From: Bacillota bacterium
Lineage (GTDB): Bacteria > Bacillota > Clostridia > Christensenellales > Aristaeellaceae
Reading direction: 5' to 3'
DNA: 30,669 nucleotides
Assembly (NCBI GenBank): GCA_023404715.1
Contig: JAEYAR010000127.1
Location: 1-30,669 of the forward strand
The notes under the pieces were generated by a model that was given only the letters and a program-made list of their open reading frames with translations, was not told the origin of the DNA and made no database searches. Of the stretch, positions 1-7,801 are shown in pieces (the first letter of the stretch is position 1; the number at the start of each line of letters is the position of its first letter). Both the position numbers and the translations under genes were made by a program.

Positions 1-4
1 GTCT

Positions 5-1828
5 TCAGGTCGCCGGTACGAGCGCGAGTTCCCCCGCCTCCTCCGTTACGCGGTATAGCGTTTGCTGCGTTAGGCCCTGCGGGAAAAGATGCCCGAAGTC
101 CGATACAAACGCCTCCTTCGCCCAGCACAGATAGACGTACGCGTAGCGCTCCGCCACCTCTTTTGCCCAATCCTCCGGCTGAATCACGCGCGTATAGATA
201 TCTTCCTCGCCGTACGGCGCGGTGCCTACGCTCGTCCAATCCGTCGGGCTGATCGCAGCGTCTGGCAGCATCAGATCATAGCGCGTAAGCCACCAGTCGT
301 AATCGCCGCCCACGGGCGAAAGGATGTAGAGCCGCTCTCCCTCTTGCAGCAGCTCCCTGGCCCGCTGAGCGGGCGCGTAGCTCGCGCGCGCCTGCGCCGT
401 CTCGCGCGCCTGCACCGGCGCCGCCGCCATATGATAGAGCGTAAGCCCAACGTTTGATAGAGCGCATAGGCATAGGAAGACAGCCGCCGTCGCCTGCGCC
501 CCCTTTCCCCTGTATGCGCCGAGCCGTATCGCCGCCCCGGCGGCACATGCTGTCAGCGCCAGCGCGTACGTCATCATGTATCGACCGAAGGAGGCAAGGT
601 TGACCGCCTCGTATTCCGAGTATACGAAGAGGTATAGCGTAAGCAGCGAGGCCGCGTAGATAACGCCGCCCGCCGCCAGCGCGCCCAATGCGGTATATCC
701 GCGGCGCTTCGTCCGGGCCGCCTGCCCGCGAAGGATTCCCCAGCCCGCAAAGAGGAACAGCACCACCGCCATCACGCTGTTCACCGGGAAGAGGTAGCCC
801 GTGAGCTCCGTCTCCCCCAGCGCGCGCAGGAAGTGCAGCGCGGCATCCTTTCGCGCGCCGCCGAGCCGCATCAGCGCCGAAAGCGAGATCTCCCCCGTCG
901 CCCACGATGCGCCCGCGCCGGCAAGGGCCGTATGCGCCTTCCAAGATGCATAGGCGACGGCTACCGTCGCCGTCGCCGCCAAGACGGTCCTTCTGCTCTC
1001 ACGGCGGTAGAGGGCCGCGTCTGCCCCCATCACGCACAGCGCGATCCCCGCGAGCCCCGCGCCGGAGGATTTGGTCAGCGTCAGCAGCGCGAGCAGCCCG
1101 AAGGCGCTGAGCTTCGACAGACGGTCGCCCTGCGTAAAATACGTCAAAAGCGCCGCTGCCATCAACAGCCCGAGTATCGCGTCCACGTACAGCTCGGTAT
1201 AAAACGCGGGATACAGCGCCGTAGGTAGCAGCAGCACGGTGAAAAAAAGCAGACCGCAGGCCGGGAGCGCCCGCTTCCCCCGAAGGGATGAAAAGAGGGG
1301 CAGGGCGAGCGAAAAGTAGACGAGGTTCAACGCTACGAGCGCCGCGTCCTCGCTGAAGGCGGGCAGGGAGCGCGTAAAAAAGTATTGAATCAGCGTCATC
1401 GCGAGCGGATAATCCTTGAACGTCACGATCGAGCTCGCGTGCGTACTAAGCGCGTCGAGCGCCGTCATGGACTTGACCGCCAATCCCCAGTGCGTGAATT
1501 CATCCCAGCTCACGATCCTGCGGCCGGCGTTTTGATAGATCGAAAACGCAAAGCATAGCGCCCATACGAGCAGCGCGCCCACCGTCCCCTCCGGCAACCG
1601 CCGGCGCGCCCAGGTCGAAACCAGAAAGTAGGCGAAGCCAACGAGGGCCAGGGCATATGCGCCATAAAAGCCCGCGGCAAGCCCGCCGAAAAGCGCCGGC
1701 ACGTAGAGCACGCCCGCCAGGGCGCAAAGCGCCAGGGGGAATGCGCGCCAGAGGCGCACGCGCAGAAGCGACGCTGTCCCCAACGCGAGCGCGGTCAGGG
1801 CGAGCCAGGGTAGCCATATCCTCGTCAT
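5..1828 (-). CDS. Polytopic membrane protein, GT-C glycosyltransferase-like
   Basis: About 607 residues with many hydrophobic helices and a soluble C-terminal tail of roughly 100 residues. In the first long loop after the early helices there is an acidic motif, SWDEFTHWG (Asp109-Glu110 from the chosen start), placed as the catalytic acidic pair is in polyprenyl-phosphate-dependent GT-C transferases (ArnT/PMT type). By analogy it would move a sugar from a lipid carrier to an extracytoplasmic acceptor; the acceptor is unknown. I chose the ATG at 1828 because GGAAGAGG lies about 8 bases upstream; a TTG start at 1879 would overlap the tetR end and lacks such a site. It follows tetR by 17 bases on the same strand, so it is probably cotranscribed and controlled by that repressor. 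Membrane protein: confident. GT-C function: moderate. Confidence 0.6.
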   Translation of the reverse strand: MTRIWLPWLALTALALGTASLLRVRLWRAFPLALCALAGVLYVPALFGGLAAGFYGAYALALVGFAYFLVSTWARRRLPEGTVGALLVWALCFAFSIYQNAGRRIVSWDEFTHWGLAVKSMTALDALSTHASSIVTFKDYPLAMTLIQYFFTRSLPAFSEDAALVALNLVYFSLALPLFSSLRGKRALPACGLLFFTVLLLPTALYPAFYTELYVDAILGLLMAAALLTYFTQGDRLSKLSAFGLLALLTLTKSSGAGLAGIALCVMGADAALYRRESRRTVLAATATVAVAYASWKAHTALAGAGASWATGEISLSALMRLGGARKDAALHFLRALGETELTGYLFPVNSVMAVVLFLFAGWGILRGQAARTKRRGYTALGALAAGGVIYAASLLTLYLFVYSEYEAVNLASFGRYMMTYALALTACAAGAAIRLGAYRGKGAQATAAVFLCLCALSNVGLTLYHMAAAPVQARETAQARASYAPAQRARELLQEGERLYILSPVGGDYDWWLTRYDLMLPDAAISPTDWTSVGTAPYGEEDIYTRVIQPEDWAKEVAERYAYVYLCWAKEAFVSDFGHLFPQGLTQQTLYRVTEEAGELALVPAT

Positions 1829-1845
1829 TTGCAGTACCTCTTCCG

Positions 1846-2535
1846 TCAGGGGTTGCGTCCCTCCATCATGGATCGGCAAATCTTCGCCATATCTCCGACG
1901 CTGAGCAGCGTCACCGTGCCGAACGGCGCCCCGAGCAGCCGCTCGATCGCGTAGCGGTAAACCTCCAGCTTGTCCACGATCGCGGCGAGCACGTCGCTCT
2001 CGTCCGACGCGGCGGAGAGGAGGAACGCGATTTCATCGGTGAGCTGCATGCCCAACCGCAGCACCAGCTCCGACATGCCGTCCCCCGCCGGGATGAAAAA
2101 CATCCCCGTCTGCACGCCCTCGCGCACGATGCGCCGCAGGATTGGCAGCGTCAGCTCCAGCTGGCGCTGCTTCATCTTTTCGCGCATCAGCGCGCCGTCC
2201 TCCCGGTACGCCACGCGCACCAACAGGCTGATGAAGTCCGTCGAGTCCGACTGCCAGATCGCCGATCGCTGAAAAAAGGCGTTCAGCTTGTCCACCGCGC
2301 TTGCGCCGCAGGCGTTCACCGCGTGCTGCGCCGCCTCGCAGGAGGCACGCGCGCGCTCCTCGCAGATCGCCTCGAGCAGCGCGAGCTTGCTCTCAAAATG
2401 GTGGTAAAAACCGCCCTTGGAAAAATGCAGCTCGTCCAAAATATCCTGAACGGATGTCTGCTCGTATCCGCGCGCATAGAACAGCCGCTCAGCTGTCTCC
2501 AACAACGCCTGCCTGCGATCGTCTCCCTTTCGCAT
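1846..2535 (-). CDS. TetR/AcrR family transcriptional regulator
   Basis: A 229-residue protein with the TetR N-terminal DNA-binding domain: a helix RRQALLETAERLF, then GYEQTSVQDILDELHFSKGGFYHHFESK, the typical helix-turn-helix with the SKGGFYHHF recognition segment, at about residues 8-52. The remaining 170 or so residues are the ligand-binding and dimerisation part and give no ligand clue. The ATG at 2535 is chosen because GGGAGGG sits 9 bases upstream; the ATG at 2544 touches that site. A clear sigma-A promoter and a 17-base dyad lie upstream, which points to autorepression. The membrane protein gene downstream, 17 bases away, is the likely second target. TetR assignment is certain; the effector is unknown. 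Confidence 0.93.
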   Translation of the reverse strand: MRKGDDRRQALLETAERLFYARGYEQTSVQDILDELHFSKGGFYHHFESKLALLEAICEERARASCEAAQHAVNACGASAVDKLNAFFQRSAIWQSDSTDFISLLVRVAYREDGALMREKMKQRQLELTLPILRRIVREGVQTGMFFIPAGDGMSELVLRLGMQLTDEIAFLLSAASDESDVLAAIVDKLEVYRYAIERLLGAPFGTVTLLSVGDMAKICRSMMEGRNP

Positions 2536-2608
2536 GCGTACCATCCCTCCCAACCATCGCCGTATGGGCCCCGGCCGCCGGCGGCGGCAAGCCCTCTTAC
2601 TACTATAT

Positions 2609-2625
2609 ACAGACTTACAGTCTGT
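2609..2625. promoter_or_regulatory. Probable TetR operator
   Basis: Perfect 7-base arms, ACAGACT and AGTCTGT, separated by TAC. The dyad lies just downstream of the expected transcription start of the tetR promoter, a position where a bound dimer would block initiation or early elongation. Its size and symmetry are typical of TetR-family operators. That the adjacent TetR protein binds it is inference. Confidence 0.7.
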
Positions 2626-2634
2626 TATGCTTCT

Positions 2635-2663
2635 ATTATACGTGCTTCCGCCGGTCACGTCAA
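2635..2663 (-). promoter_or_regulatory. Sigma-A promoter of tetR and the GT-C gene
   Basis: Read on the minus strand: -35 TTGACG (2658-2663), 17-base spacer, -10 TATAAT (2635-2640). The mRNA would start near 2628, leaving a leader of about 90 bases that contains the 17-base dyad. Confidence 0.8.
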
Positions 2664-2710
2664 GCAAAGATAGGCAGACCGGCGCATAAAATAGCGTTCA
2701 GCATATCAAA

Positions 2711-2737
2711 GGGGCGCCCTCTTGGCGAGGACGCCCC
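2711..2737. repeat. 27-base hairpin repeat, copy 1
   Basis: Starts GGGGCGCCCTC and ends GAGGACGCCCC; the ends GGGGCG and CGCCCC pair, as do CCTC and GAGG. It is identical base for base to the copy at 2918-2944, in the same orientation. Confidence 0.85.
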
Positions 2738-2744
2738 CTGCGTG

Positions 2745-2774
2745 TCGACAAAGTGGCGTACGCCACTTTGTCGA
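2745..2774. repeat. Perfect 30-base palindrome
   Basis: Each 15-base arm runs TCGACAAAGTGGCGT and the other half is its exact complement. The centre GGCGTACGCC is the same as in the palindromic terminator near 12368, and both are edged by TCGA. Confidence 0.85.
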
Positions 2775-2917
2775 GTTTACGGGAGACTTTTCCCTCCGCA
2801 AAATGGCATTTTGCTGCGGAAAAATCCCCGCCCCGCCGGCAAAGCCGGCGGATACGATTACAGTCTTGCAGACGGCTTTTGGTTCGTCTGACTTCGATAG
2901 GTTTGTCGACAGTCTGC

Positions 2918-2944
2918 GGGGCGCCCTCTTGGCGAGGACGCCCC
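2918..2944. repeat. 27-base hairpin repeat, copy 2
   Basis: Exact direct copy of 2711-2737. It lies about 40 bases downstream of the vanW-like stop codon. In that reading direction a T-run precedes the hairpin rather than follows it, so it is not a standard intrinsic terminator. Confidence 0.85.
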
Positions 2945-2983
2945 GTAGACCGTTAAAAAACCCTATTGCTCAGTTGGGACGCA

Positions 2984-4507
2984 TCAATTGTAATAGATTT
3001 CCTTTTGCACGGCCCGATAGGTCGTCTGCCAGAGCTTTTCGCGCCGAATCTCCGTGCCGTTTGCGTCGTAATACACCTTGTAGGTATCCACGACGTAGCC
3101 CGTGCGCTTTTTCTTGGCGACCTTGCTCGACCCGCTCGCCATCGACTCGTCCCGCGTATAGAGGGTCTCGTCCGAAGGGGTCAGCGTGCGGATGGTTTCG
3201 GAATACAGCCCGATCGTCGCGCCGTTTTCCAGCATCTTGCCGTATACCTCTACGGTCACCTTCTGATCCTCATACCAGGCGAGGATAAACACCGGGAAAT
3301 CTGTGTTGTTGCGAAAGACGAAGTCCAGCCGCGGCCAGTCGACCGCCGCGTCCTCGCCCCGGGGAACGTAGGTGCTGGGCCAGGAATGCTGGGTGCGGTC
3401 CACGATCTCCAGATCGGCGCGCACGACCGCGTTAAACAGCGTAGAAGACGTCTGACAGACGCCGCCGCCCGTGTCGTCGATCAACTGCCCGCCGGAGATC
3501 GCGCCGGCCTCTTTATAGCCCTTGGCCTTCGTGCGCTGGCCGGTGCTCTCGTTGAAGGACATCGTCTCGCCCGGCATGACGACCTTGCCGTTTAAAGCCT
3601 CAGAGGACAGGGCGATGTTCGTGTTCCGGTTACTATCCTTCGTCGTCTCCGTGGTAAAGGAGGAGATGCGGCCGAACATCGGGGAGAGCGCCGCCTGCGT
3701 CACCTTCGGCTGCACGGGCGCGCCCGTCACCTCGATGGCCGCGTCGTAGCGTTTGGCGTCCAGCGCCTCGATCACGTCGCGATAGAGCTTATCCGCATCC
3801 GCCGCATACCCTACCTGCTCCGGCGTAAAGACGAACGTCTTTTGCACCGGATCAAAGGCATACAAGCTCGCATCCGTGGCCGGCTGGTCGATGCGCGATA
3901 CGACGACGTCCGTCAGCTCGCGCACCTTTTCCTTGTCGTAGCCCAAACCGGTCGCATAGGAAGCGCCGCCGTTTTTGAGCATTTGGATGTCGCTGTAGCG
4001 CTGTTTCAGGCTTCCTCGCCTGCCCAGCGCATATGCGCGCTCCAGCACCTCTTTTGTGTCAAAGCGCACCGGCACCTCCTCTGAGGTGATGCGCCAGCGC
4101 TTCTCCCCGAAGGTGATGGCGATGGCAAACGCCTCGCTCTGCTGGGCCGTATGCGACCGCAGCGCCTCCAGCGCCTGCTCCATGCTCATGCCGCCGATCG
4201 AAACGCCGTTGACGGTGATGCCGTCGTAAAAGGTCCCCACGTTCACCTGCCGCGAGACATCCTGAAATTGCCGATAGACGTCGTACTCCTGCGCGACCCA
4301 CCAGGAAACGAGCGAGAGCAGCCCCACGCACACGAAGAGAACGGGAAGGGTCCAGAAGGGAAACACCTTTTTTTCTTCTCTTTCGTATGCGCTGCGCGGC
4401 GGCGGCATGTGCCGCACCTGCGTGGTTCTTTGGCGCTCGTCGCTGCCCGGGCGCTGAAAGCGGCGAAAATCGCCGCCCGGTCTGCCCGAGTTTTTTTGGA
4501 TCGGCAT
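2984..4507 (-). CDS. VanW/YoaR family membrane-anchored protein
   Basis: 507 residues. A basic cytoplasmic N-terminus of about 48 residues is followed by one membrane segment (about 49-70) and an extracytoplasmic part. Residues 90-270 resemble the YoaR-type putative peptidoglycan-binding region (GITVNGVSIGGMSMEQAL). Residues 292-420 form the VanW domain, with MPGETMSFNESTG, the hallmark GGGVCQTSSTLFNA around Cys351, and HSWPSTYVPRGEDAAVDW. VanW proteins occur with glycopeptide-resistance genes, but their biochemical role is not settled, so a cell-envelope role is all that can be said. It starts 17 bases after rex with AAGGAG 7 bases before the ATG, so the two are almost certainly cotranscribed under the rex promoter. 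No resistance genes are nearby. Confidence 0.88.
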   Translation of the reverse strand: MPIQKNSGRPGGDFRRFQRPGSDERQRTTQVRHMPPPRSAYEREEKKVFPFWTLPVLFVCVGLLSLVSWWVAQEYDVYRQFQDVSRQVNVGTFYDGITVNGVSIGGMSMEQALEALRSHTAQQSEAFAIAITFGEKRWRITSEEVPVRFDTKEVLERAYALGRRGSLKQRYSDIQMLKNGGASYATGLGYDKEKVRELTDVVVSRIDQPATDASLYAFDPVQKTFVFTPEQVGYAADADKLYRDVIEALDAKRYDAAIEVTGAPVQPKVTQAALSPMFGRISSFTTETTKDSNRNTNIALSSEALNGKVVMPGETMSFNESTGQRTKAKGYKEAGAISGGQLIDDTGGGVCQTSSTLFNAVVRADLEIVDRTQHSWPSTYVPRGEDAAVDWPRLDFVFRNNTDFPVFILAWYEDQKVTVEVYGKMLENGATIGLYSETIRTLTPSDETLYTRDESMASGSSKVAKKKRTGYVVDTYKVYYDANGTEIRREKLWQTTYRAVQKEIYYN

Positions 4508-4524
4508 GCACGGTCTCCTTTTAA

Positions 4525-5181
4525 TTATTGCTCGTCCTTGTGTGCGAGCATCTCCTGCTCGCGCATTCTATAGGACAGGATATGCAGCGTGTCGCTCAAA
4601 TGGACGTTGACGACGGGGAAATTTTCAGGCGTACACAGGTCGACGGGCGCAAAGTTCCAAATCGCGCGCACGCCGCCTTCGATCAGCCGGTCGCACATCC
4701 TTTGCGCCGACGCATGCGGCACCGCCAGCACCGCGATATCTACGCCGTGCGACGCCAGCCAGCCGTCGAGCTTCTCAAGCGGCTGCACGACGATGCCGTG
4801 CACGTCGATGCCTATCAGGGCGGGCGACACGTCGAACATCGCCTGCACCTTAAATCCCTCGCGGCCAAAGGAGGCGTAATTCGCCACCGCGCGGCCGATG
4901 TTGCCCGCGCCGATGATGATGACGTGATAATCGCGGCTGAGGCCGAGGATCTCCGCAATGCGCATTTTGAGTTCAGACACATGATACCCAAAGCCCTGCT
5001 GGCCAAAACCCCCAAAACAATTGATGTCCTGCCGAATCTGCGAGGCAGTCAACCCCATGCGCTCGCCCAACTCCTGAGACGAAATGCGCGTAACGCCCGC
5101 TTTTTCCAATTCACGCAGGTGCCTGTAATAGCCTGGAAGGCGGCGAACAACGGCGTCTGAGACGCGAGAACGGTAGGCCAT
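4525..5181 (-). CDS. rex: Redox-sensing transcriptional repressor Rex
   Basis: 218 residues, normal length for Rex. The N-terminal winged helix has the family pattern VVRRLPGYYRHLRELEKAGVT followed by ISSQELGERMGLTASQIRQD and the CFGGFGQQGFGY loop. The NAD(H)-binding Rossmann fold begins at VIIIGAGNIGRAVANY (GxGNxG) and continues through MFDVSP and the domain-swapping C-terminal helix. Rex represses fermentation and respiration genes until the NADH/NAD+ ratio rises. Its own promoter contains a Rex-like 18-base dyad, so autoregulation is likely. The ribosome binding site is weak (GGGG, about 9 bases from the ATG). The vanW-like gene follows in the same operon. Confidence 0.96.
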   Translation of the reverse strand: MAYRSRVSDAVVRRLPGYYRHLRELEKAGVTRISSQELGERMGLTASQIRQDINCFGGFGQQGFGYHVSELKMRIAEILGLSRDYHVIIIGAGNIGRAVANYASFGREGFKVQAMFDVSPALIGIDVHGIVVQPLEKLDGWLASHGVDIAVLAVPHASAQRMCDRLIEGGVRAIWNFAPVDLCTPENFPVVNVHLSDTLHILSYRMREQEMLAHKDEQ

Positions 5182-5241
5182 CTGCTTGCACCCCTATCTA
5201 TCTGCTGATCTTCCGGTTGTTTTTCTACATCCGTATTTCTT

Positions 5242-5270
5242 AGTATATCAGTTTGCGAATTTACGCGCAA
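5242..5270 (-). promoter_or_regulatory. rex promoter with embedded Rex-like operator
   Basis: Minus-strand promoter: -35 TTGCGC (5265-5270), 17-base spacer, -10 TATACT (5242-5247). The 18-base sequence at 5253-5270 has arms TTGCG and CGCAA and fits the Rex pattern TTGnG-N8-CnCAA known from Gram-positive Rex sites. It covers the -35 and most of the spacer, so bound Rex would exclude RNA polymerase. Confidence 0.65.
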
Positions 5271-5302
5271 GGGGAAAACGCCCGGAATGTTTACCCTTTC
5301 AC

Positions 5303-5341
5303 AAAAAACCGCCGCAAAGCCGTTTGTCGGCTCCCGGCGGT
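5303..5341 (-). terminator. Intrinsic terminator after the LytTR gene
   Basis: On the minus strand a 7-base stem (CGGCGGT pairing with ACCGCCG), with an inner AGCCG/CGGCT stem, is followed directly by six T. It lies 7 bases after the response-regulator stop codon and closes the nfeD-floA operon. Confidence 0.85.
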
Positions 5342-5347
5342 CTGGCA

Positions 5348-6115
5348 TCAAGAGAACATTTTTTCCAATTCTTCGTAGCGCTCGTGGGTGATGAGCGCAT
5401 CCTGCTGCGTGCCGCACAGGCGCACCACGTACGTCCAACGGCCGTAAGGGGTGATGTTGTCGATCTCGCGCAGGTTGATGATGTAAGACTTGTGGCAGCG
5501 ATAAAAGATATCCGGATCCAGACGGTCCTCGATGTCGCCGAGCGATTCGCTCGTCACGAAACGCCCGCCGCCCTTCATGTAGAGGACGGTCGCCCGGTTT
5601 TCCCTTTGCACGAGGAGGATGTCCTCCATCGCCACAAAGTTCACGCCCTCGCGGTGGCGAAGCATCAGCCGCCCCGCCGCCGCCTTTGCGCGCGGCATGG
5701 CGTTTTGCGTGGGGTTGGGCACGGGTTCGTCCTGCGCTCGCCGGAGGATGACGTCCCGCGCGCGCTCCAGCGTGCGCATGACGCGTTCGAGCTTAAAAGG
5801 CTTGACCAGGTAGTCGAACGCATAGACCTCGAACGCGTCGGCCATGTATTGGTCGTGCGCGGTCGCGAACACCAGGATGATCGACGGATCGGTATCCTGA
5901 ATGATCCGCGCCGCCTCCACGCCGCTCATCTGCGGCATTTCTACGTCCAGGAAGGCGAGCTGAGGCTTCACCTCTTCCACCAGCTCGAGCAGCTCTTTGC
6001 CGTCGGTCGCCTCGCCGCGCAATTCAAAGCCATCCACGCGGCCGATCATCTTGCGCATAATGGCGCGCATGCCCTCGTCGTCGTCCGCGATTACCACCGG
6101 TATTTTTTCATTCAT
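5348..6115 (-). CDS. LytTR-family response regulator
   Basis: 255 residues. The receiver domain (1-120) has every key residue: acidic pocket Asp11-Asp13, phospho-acceptor Asp57 in LAFLDVEMP, Thr85, and Lys105 in LVKPF. After a 30-residue linker comes a LytTR DNA-binding domain (about 150-253; VNFVAMEDILLVQREN, FYRCHKSYIINLREID). Such regulators control cell-surface, bacteriocin or envelope functions. No sensor kinase is encoded nearby. Its ATG overlaps the stop of the preceding 178-residue protein by 4 bases (ATGA), so it is translationally coupled to the flotillin operon. A terminator follows. Confidence 0.93.
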   Translation of the reverse strand: MNEKIPVVIADDDEGMRAIMRKMIGRVDGFELRGEATDGKELLELVEEVKPQLAFLDVEMPQMSGVEAARIIQDTDPSIILVFATAHDQYMADAFEVYAFDYLVKPFKLERVMRTLERARDVILRRAQDEPVPNPTQNAMPRAKAAAGRLMLRHREGVNFVAMEDILLVQRENRATVLYMKGGGRFVTSESLGDIEDRLDPDIFYRCHKSYIINLREIDNITPYGRWTYVVRLCGTQQDALITHERYEELEKMFS

Positions 6116-6648
6116 CGCATCCGCATCCTTCGCCTGTCCTGGGGTTTGAGTAAAATTTCCGAGAGGATGATCCCGCGCAGCAGCTCCTGCGCCGCCTCGC
6201 TCTCCTCCCTGTATTCCCCGTTCATCGCCTCAGCCGGCATGTAGACGGGTTGCACATAGTCGTCGTGACAGGGATCTTCTCCCTCGCCGGCGCGCTCCAT
6301 TTCCGCCTGGCTGACGACGCGGGGCTGCATCCGCCCGGTCCCCATGCGGTCTATCACGCGGGTTTCAGCCCGCTCGCGTACGCTCTCGCGCGGTTGCGGC
6401 ACGGCGGCTTCCTTGGTCCTGTGCTTTCTTTCATCCGGCGCGTGCGCGGCCGGCTTCTTTTCCTGCGTGCCGTGCGCGGTATCGCCGATTTGCTGCGCCG
6501 CCTCGCTCAACTGGCCGAGCATCTTCTGCCATTCGCCCTGCGGCGCGCGGCGCTTTTCAGCTTGCGACGCCCCTGTTTTTGCCTTTGCCTTGCTGTTCAT
6601 TTGGGCGATAAGCCAGATGACCAGGCCTACGACGATCAGAGCATCCAT
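6112..6648 (-). CDS. Membrane-anchored hypothetical protein of the floA operon
   Basis: 178 residues, family not recognised. The first 17 or so residues (MDALIVVGLVIWLIAQM) form one membrane anchor. The middle is a long charged region rich in Lys, Glu, Ala and Arg, probably disordered. The end is a compact conserved-looking segment, ELLRGIILSEILLKPQDRRR. It lies downstream of floA (75-base gap containing a strong hairpin) and overlaps the LytTR gene by 4 bases. One anchor, a flexible cytoplasmic stalk and a short terminal motif suggest an adaptor for a partner at flotillin-rich membrane; that is inference. GGGGAGG precedes the ATG. Confidence 0.7.
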   Translation of the reverse strand: MDALIVVGLVIWLIAQMNSKAKAKTGASQAEKRRAPQGEWQKMLGQLSEAAQQIGDTAHGTQEKKPAAHAPDERKHRTKEAAVPQPRESVRERAETRVIDRMGTGRMQPRVVSQAEMERAGEGEDPCHDDYVQPVYMPAEAMNGEYREESEAAQELLRGIILSEILLKPQDRRRMRMR

Positions 6649-6681
6649 ACGCCCCTCCCCCTTTCCACCTTCGCTCGATCC

Positions 6682-6708
6682 GCCGGGCGGAGATTTGCCC
6701 CGCCCGGC
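6682..6708. other. Intercistronic hairpin between floA and the anchored protein
   Basis: Perfect 9-base arms GCCGGGCGG and CCGCCCGGC with a 9-base loop. No T-run follows on either strand, so it more likely stabilises or processes the operon mRNA than ends transcription. Confidence 0.6.
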
Positions 6709-6723
6709 AGCTTTCGCTAAGGC

Positions 6724-7734
6724 TTATTTCTTCGTCGGGCGCGGCGGTTCACCCTGTCCGCCCTCAGGCTTGCCGATCTTGGCGATGGCGTCGCGCATCG
6801 TGGTATCGGCGATCGTGTTTTGCATCTGATAATAATCCATGACGCCCAGCTTGCCTTCGCGCAATGCCGAGGCCATCGCGCGCGGCACCTCTGCCTGCGC
6901 CTCTACGACCTTCGCCTGCATCTCCTGCACCGCAGCCTTCATTTCCTGTTCGTGCGCGACGGCCATCGCGCGGCGCTCCTCGGCCTTGGCCTGGGCGATA
7001 CGCCTGTCGGCCTCCGCCTGATCCATCTGCAGCTGTGCGCCGATGTTGCGACCCACGTCCACGTCCGCGATGTCGATGGATAGGATCTCAAACGCCGTTC
7101 CTGCATCCAGGCCCTTGGAAAGGACTGTACGGCTGATCAGATCCGGGTTCTCGAGCACGGACTTGTGCGTCTCCGCAGAGCCTACCGTGGTGACGATGCC
7201 CTCGCCGACGCGGGCGACGATCGTCTCCTCCCCGGCGCCGCCGACCAGGCGTTCGATGTTGGCCCGCACCGTCACGCGCGCCTTGGCGCGCAGCTCGATG
7301 CCGTCCTTCGCGATGGCCGCGACGACCGGCGTCTCGATGACCTTGGGGTTGACGCTCATCTGCACGGCCTGCAGCACGTCGCGCCCTGCCAGGTCGATGG
7401 AGCGCGCCTCTTCAAAGTTCAAATCGATGTTCGCGCCCTGCGCCGTAATCAACGCCCGGATGACGCGGTCGACGTTGCCGCCGGCGAGGTAATGCGCTTC
7501 CATCTCGCCGATGTTCGGCTGCAAGCCCGCCTTCACCGCCATGATCAGCGGCTGCACGATGCGCACAGGCGCGATCCTGCGAAAGCGCATGCCCACCAGC
7601 GTACCGATCGAAACCTTCACGCCCGAGGCGCGCGCGGATATCCACAGCCCCAGCGGAACAAAGCTGAGGAAAGTGATGACGACCACCACGACCAGGACAA
7701 TCAAGAGAACCATCCAGACGATTTCCATTCCCAT
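6724..7734 (-). CDS. floA: Flotillin-like protein FloA
   Basis: 336 residues, usual length for FloA/YqfA (UPF0365). An N-terminal hydrophobic segment (about 5-30) inserts in the membrane. The PHB/flotillin domain follows, with family text such as VSIGTLVGMRFRR, GGNVDRVIRALITAQ and NPDLISRTVLSKGLDAGTAFEILSIDIADVDVG. The C-terminal coiled coil has Glu-Ala repeats (QAEADRRIAQAKAEERRAMA). FloA organises functional membrane microdomains and scaffolds signalling and secretion proteins in Firmicutes. It lies 67 bases after nfeD, its standard partner. GGGGG stands 7 bases before the ATG. Confidence 0.96.
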   Translation of the reverse strand: MGMEIVWMVLLIVLVVVVVITFLSFVPLGLWISARASGVKVSIGTLVGMRFRRIAPVRIVQPLIMAVKAGLQPNIGEMEAHYLAGGNVDRVIRALITAQGANIDLNFEEARSIDLAGRDVLQAVQMSVNPKVIETPVVAAIAKDGIELRAKARVTVRANIERLVGGAGEETIVARVGEGIVTTVGSAETHKSVLENPDLISRTVLSKGLDAGTAFEILSIDIADVDVGRNIGAQLQMDQAEADRRIAQAKAEERRAMAVAHEQEMKAAVQEMQAKVVEAQAEVPRAMASALREGKLGVMDYYQMQNTIADTTMRDAIAKIGKPEGGQGEPPRPTKK

Positions 7735-7801
7735 AGGTCTACCCCCTTATCTCCCTACAAGTTCTTTATTTGCGCGCCCTTTCGGGCGGGCATTGAGCGC
7801 G

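Larger units (their letters stand above)
2711..2944. repeat. Hairpin-dense intergenic element
   Basis: The gap of about 450 bases between the vanW-like stop (2984) and the tetR start (2535) holds no convincing gene. Apart from the tetR promoter and operator, it is filled by consecutive inverted repeats: a 27-base hairpin (2711-2737), a perfect 30-base palindrome (2745-2774), CCGCA/TGCGG with inner AAATG/CATTT (2796-2819), CCGCCGGC-AAA-GCCGGCGG (2833-2851), CAGACG/CGTCTG (2869-2890), and a second exact copy of the 27-base hairpin (2918-2944). No T-run long enough for a classical terminator follows any of them. It may be a repeat-derived or MITE-like element, or a structured RNA; the function is unknown. 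Confidence 0.6.

Noticed and set aside
1829..1879. Upstream TTG start for the GT-C-like gene
   Set aside because: It would overlap tetR by 34 bases and has no ribosome binding site, whereas the ATG at 1828 has GGAAGAGG.
2301..2891. A 196-codon plus-strand frame over the tetR promoter and hairpin element
   Set aside because: It runs through the operator, promoter and palindromes, and shows no protein-like pattern.
2711..2944. Possible CRISPR-like array from the repeated 27-base unit
   Set aside because: Only two copies, 180 bases apart, with no regular spacers and no cas genes in the window.
2984..4507. Part of a glycopeptide-resistance cluster because of the VanW domain
   Set aside because: No vanH, vanA/B-type ligase, vanX, vanY or VanRS pair lies nearby; VanW domains are common in Clostridia outside resistance loci.
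5186..6244. A 352-codon plus-strand frame opposite the LytTR gene and the rex promoter
   Set aside because: It crosses a clear terminator and promoter of the other strand and has no domain or ribosome site.
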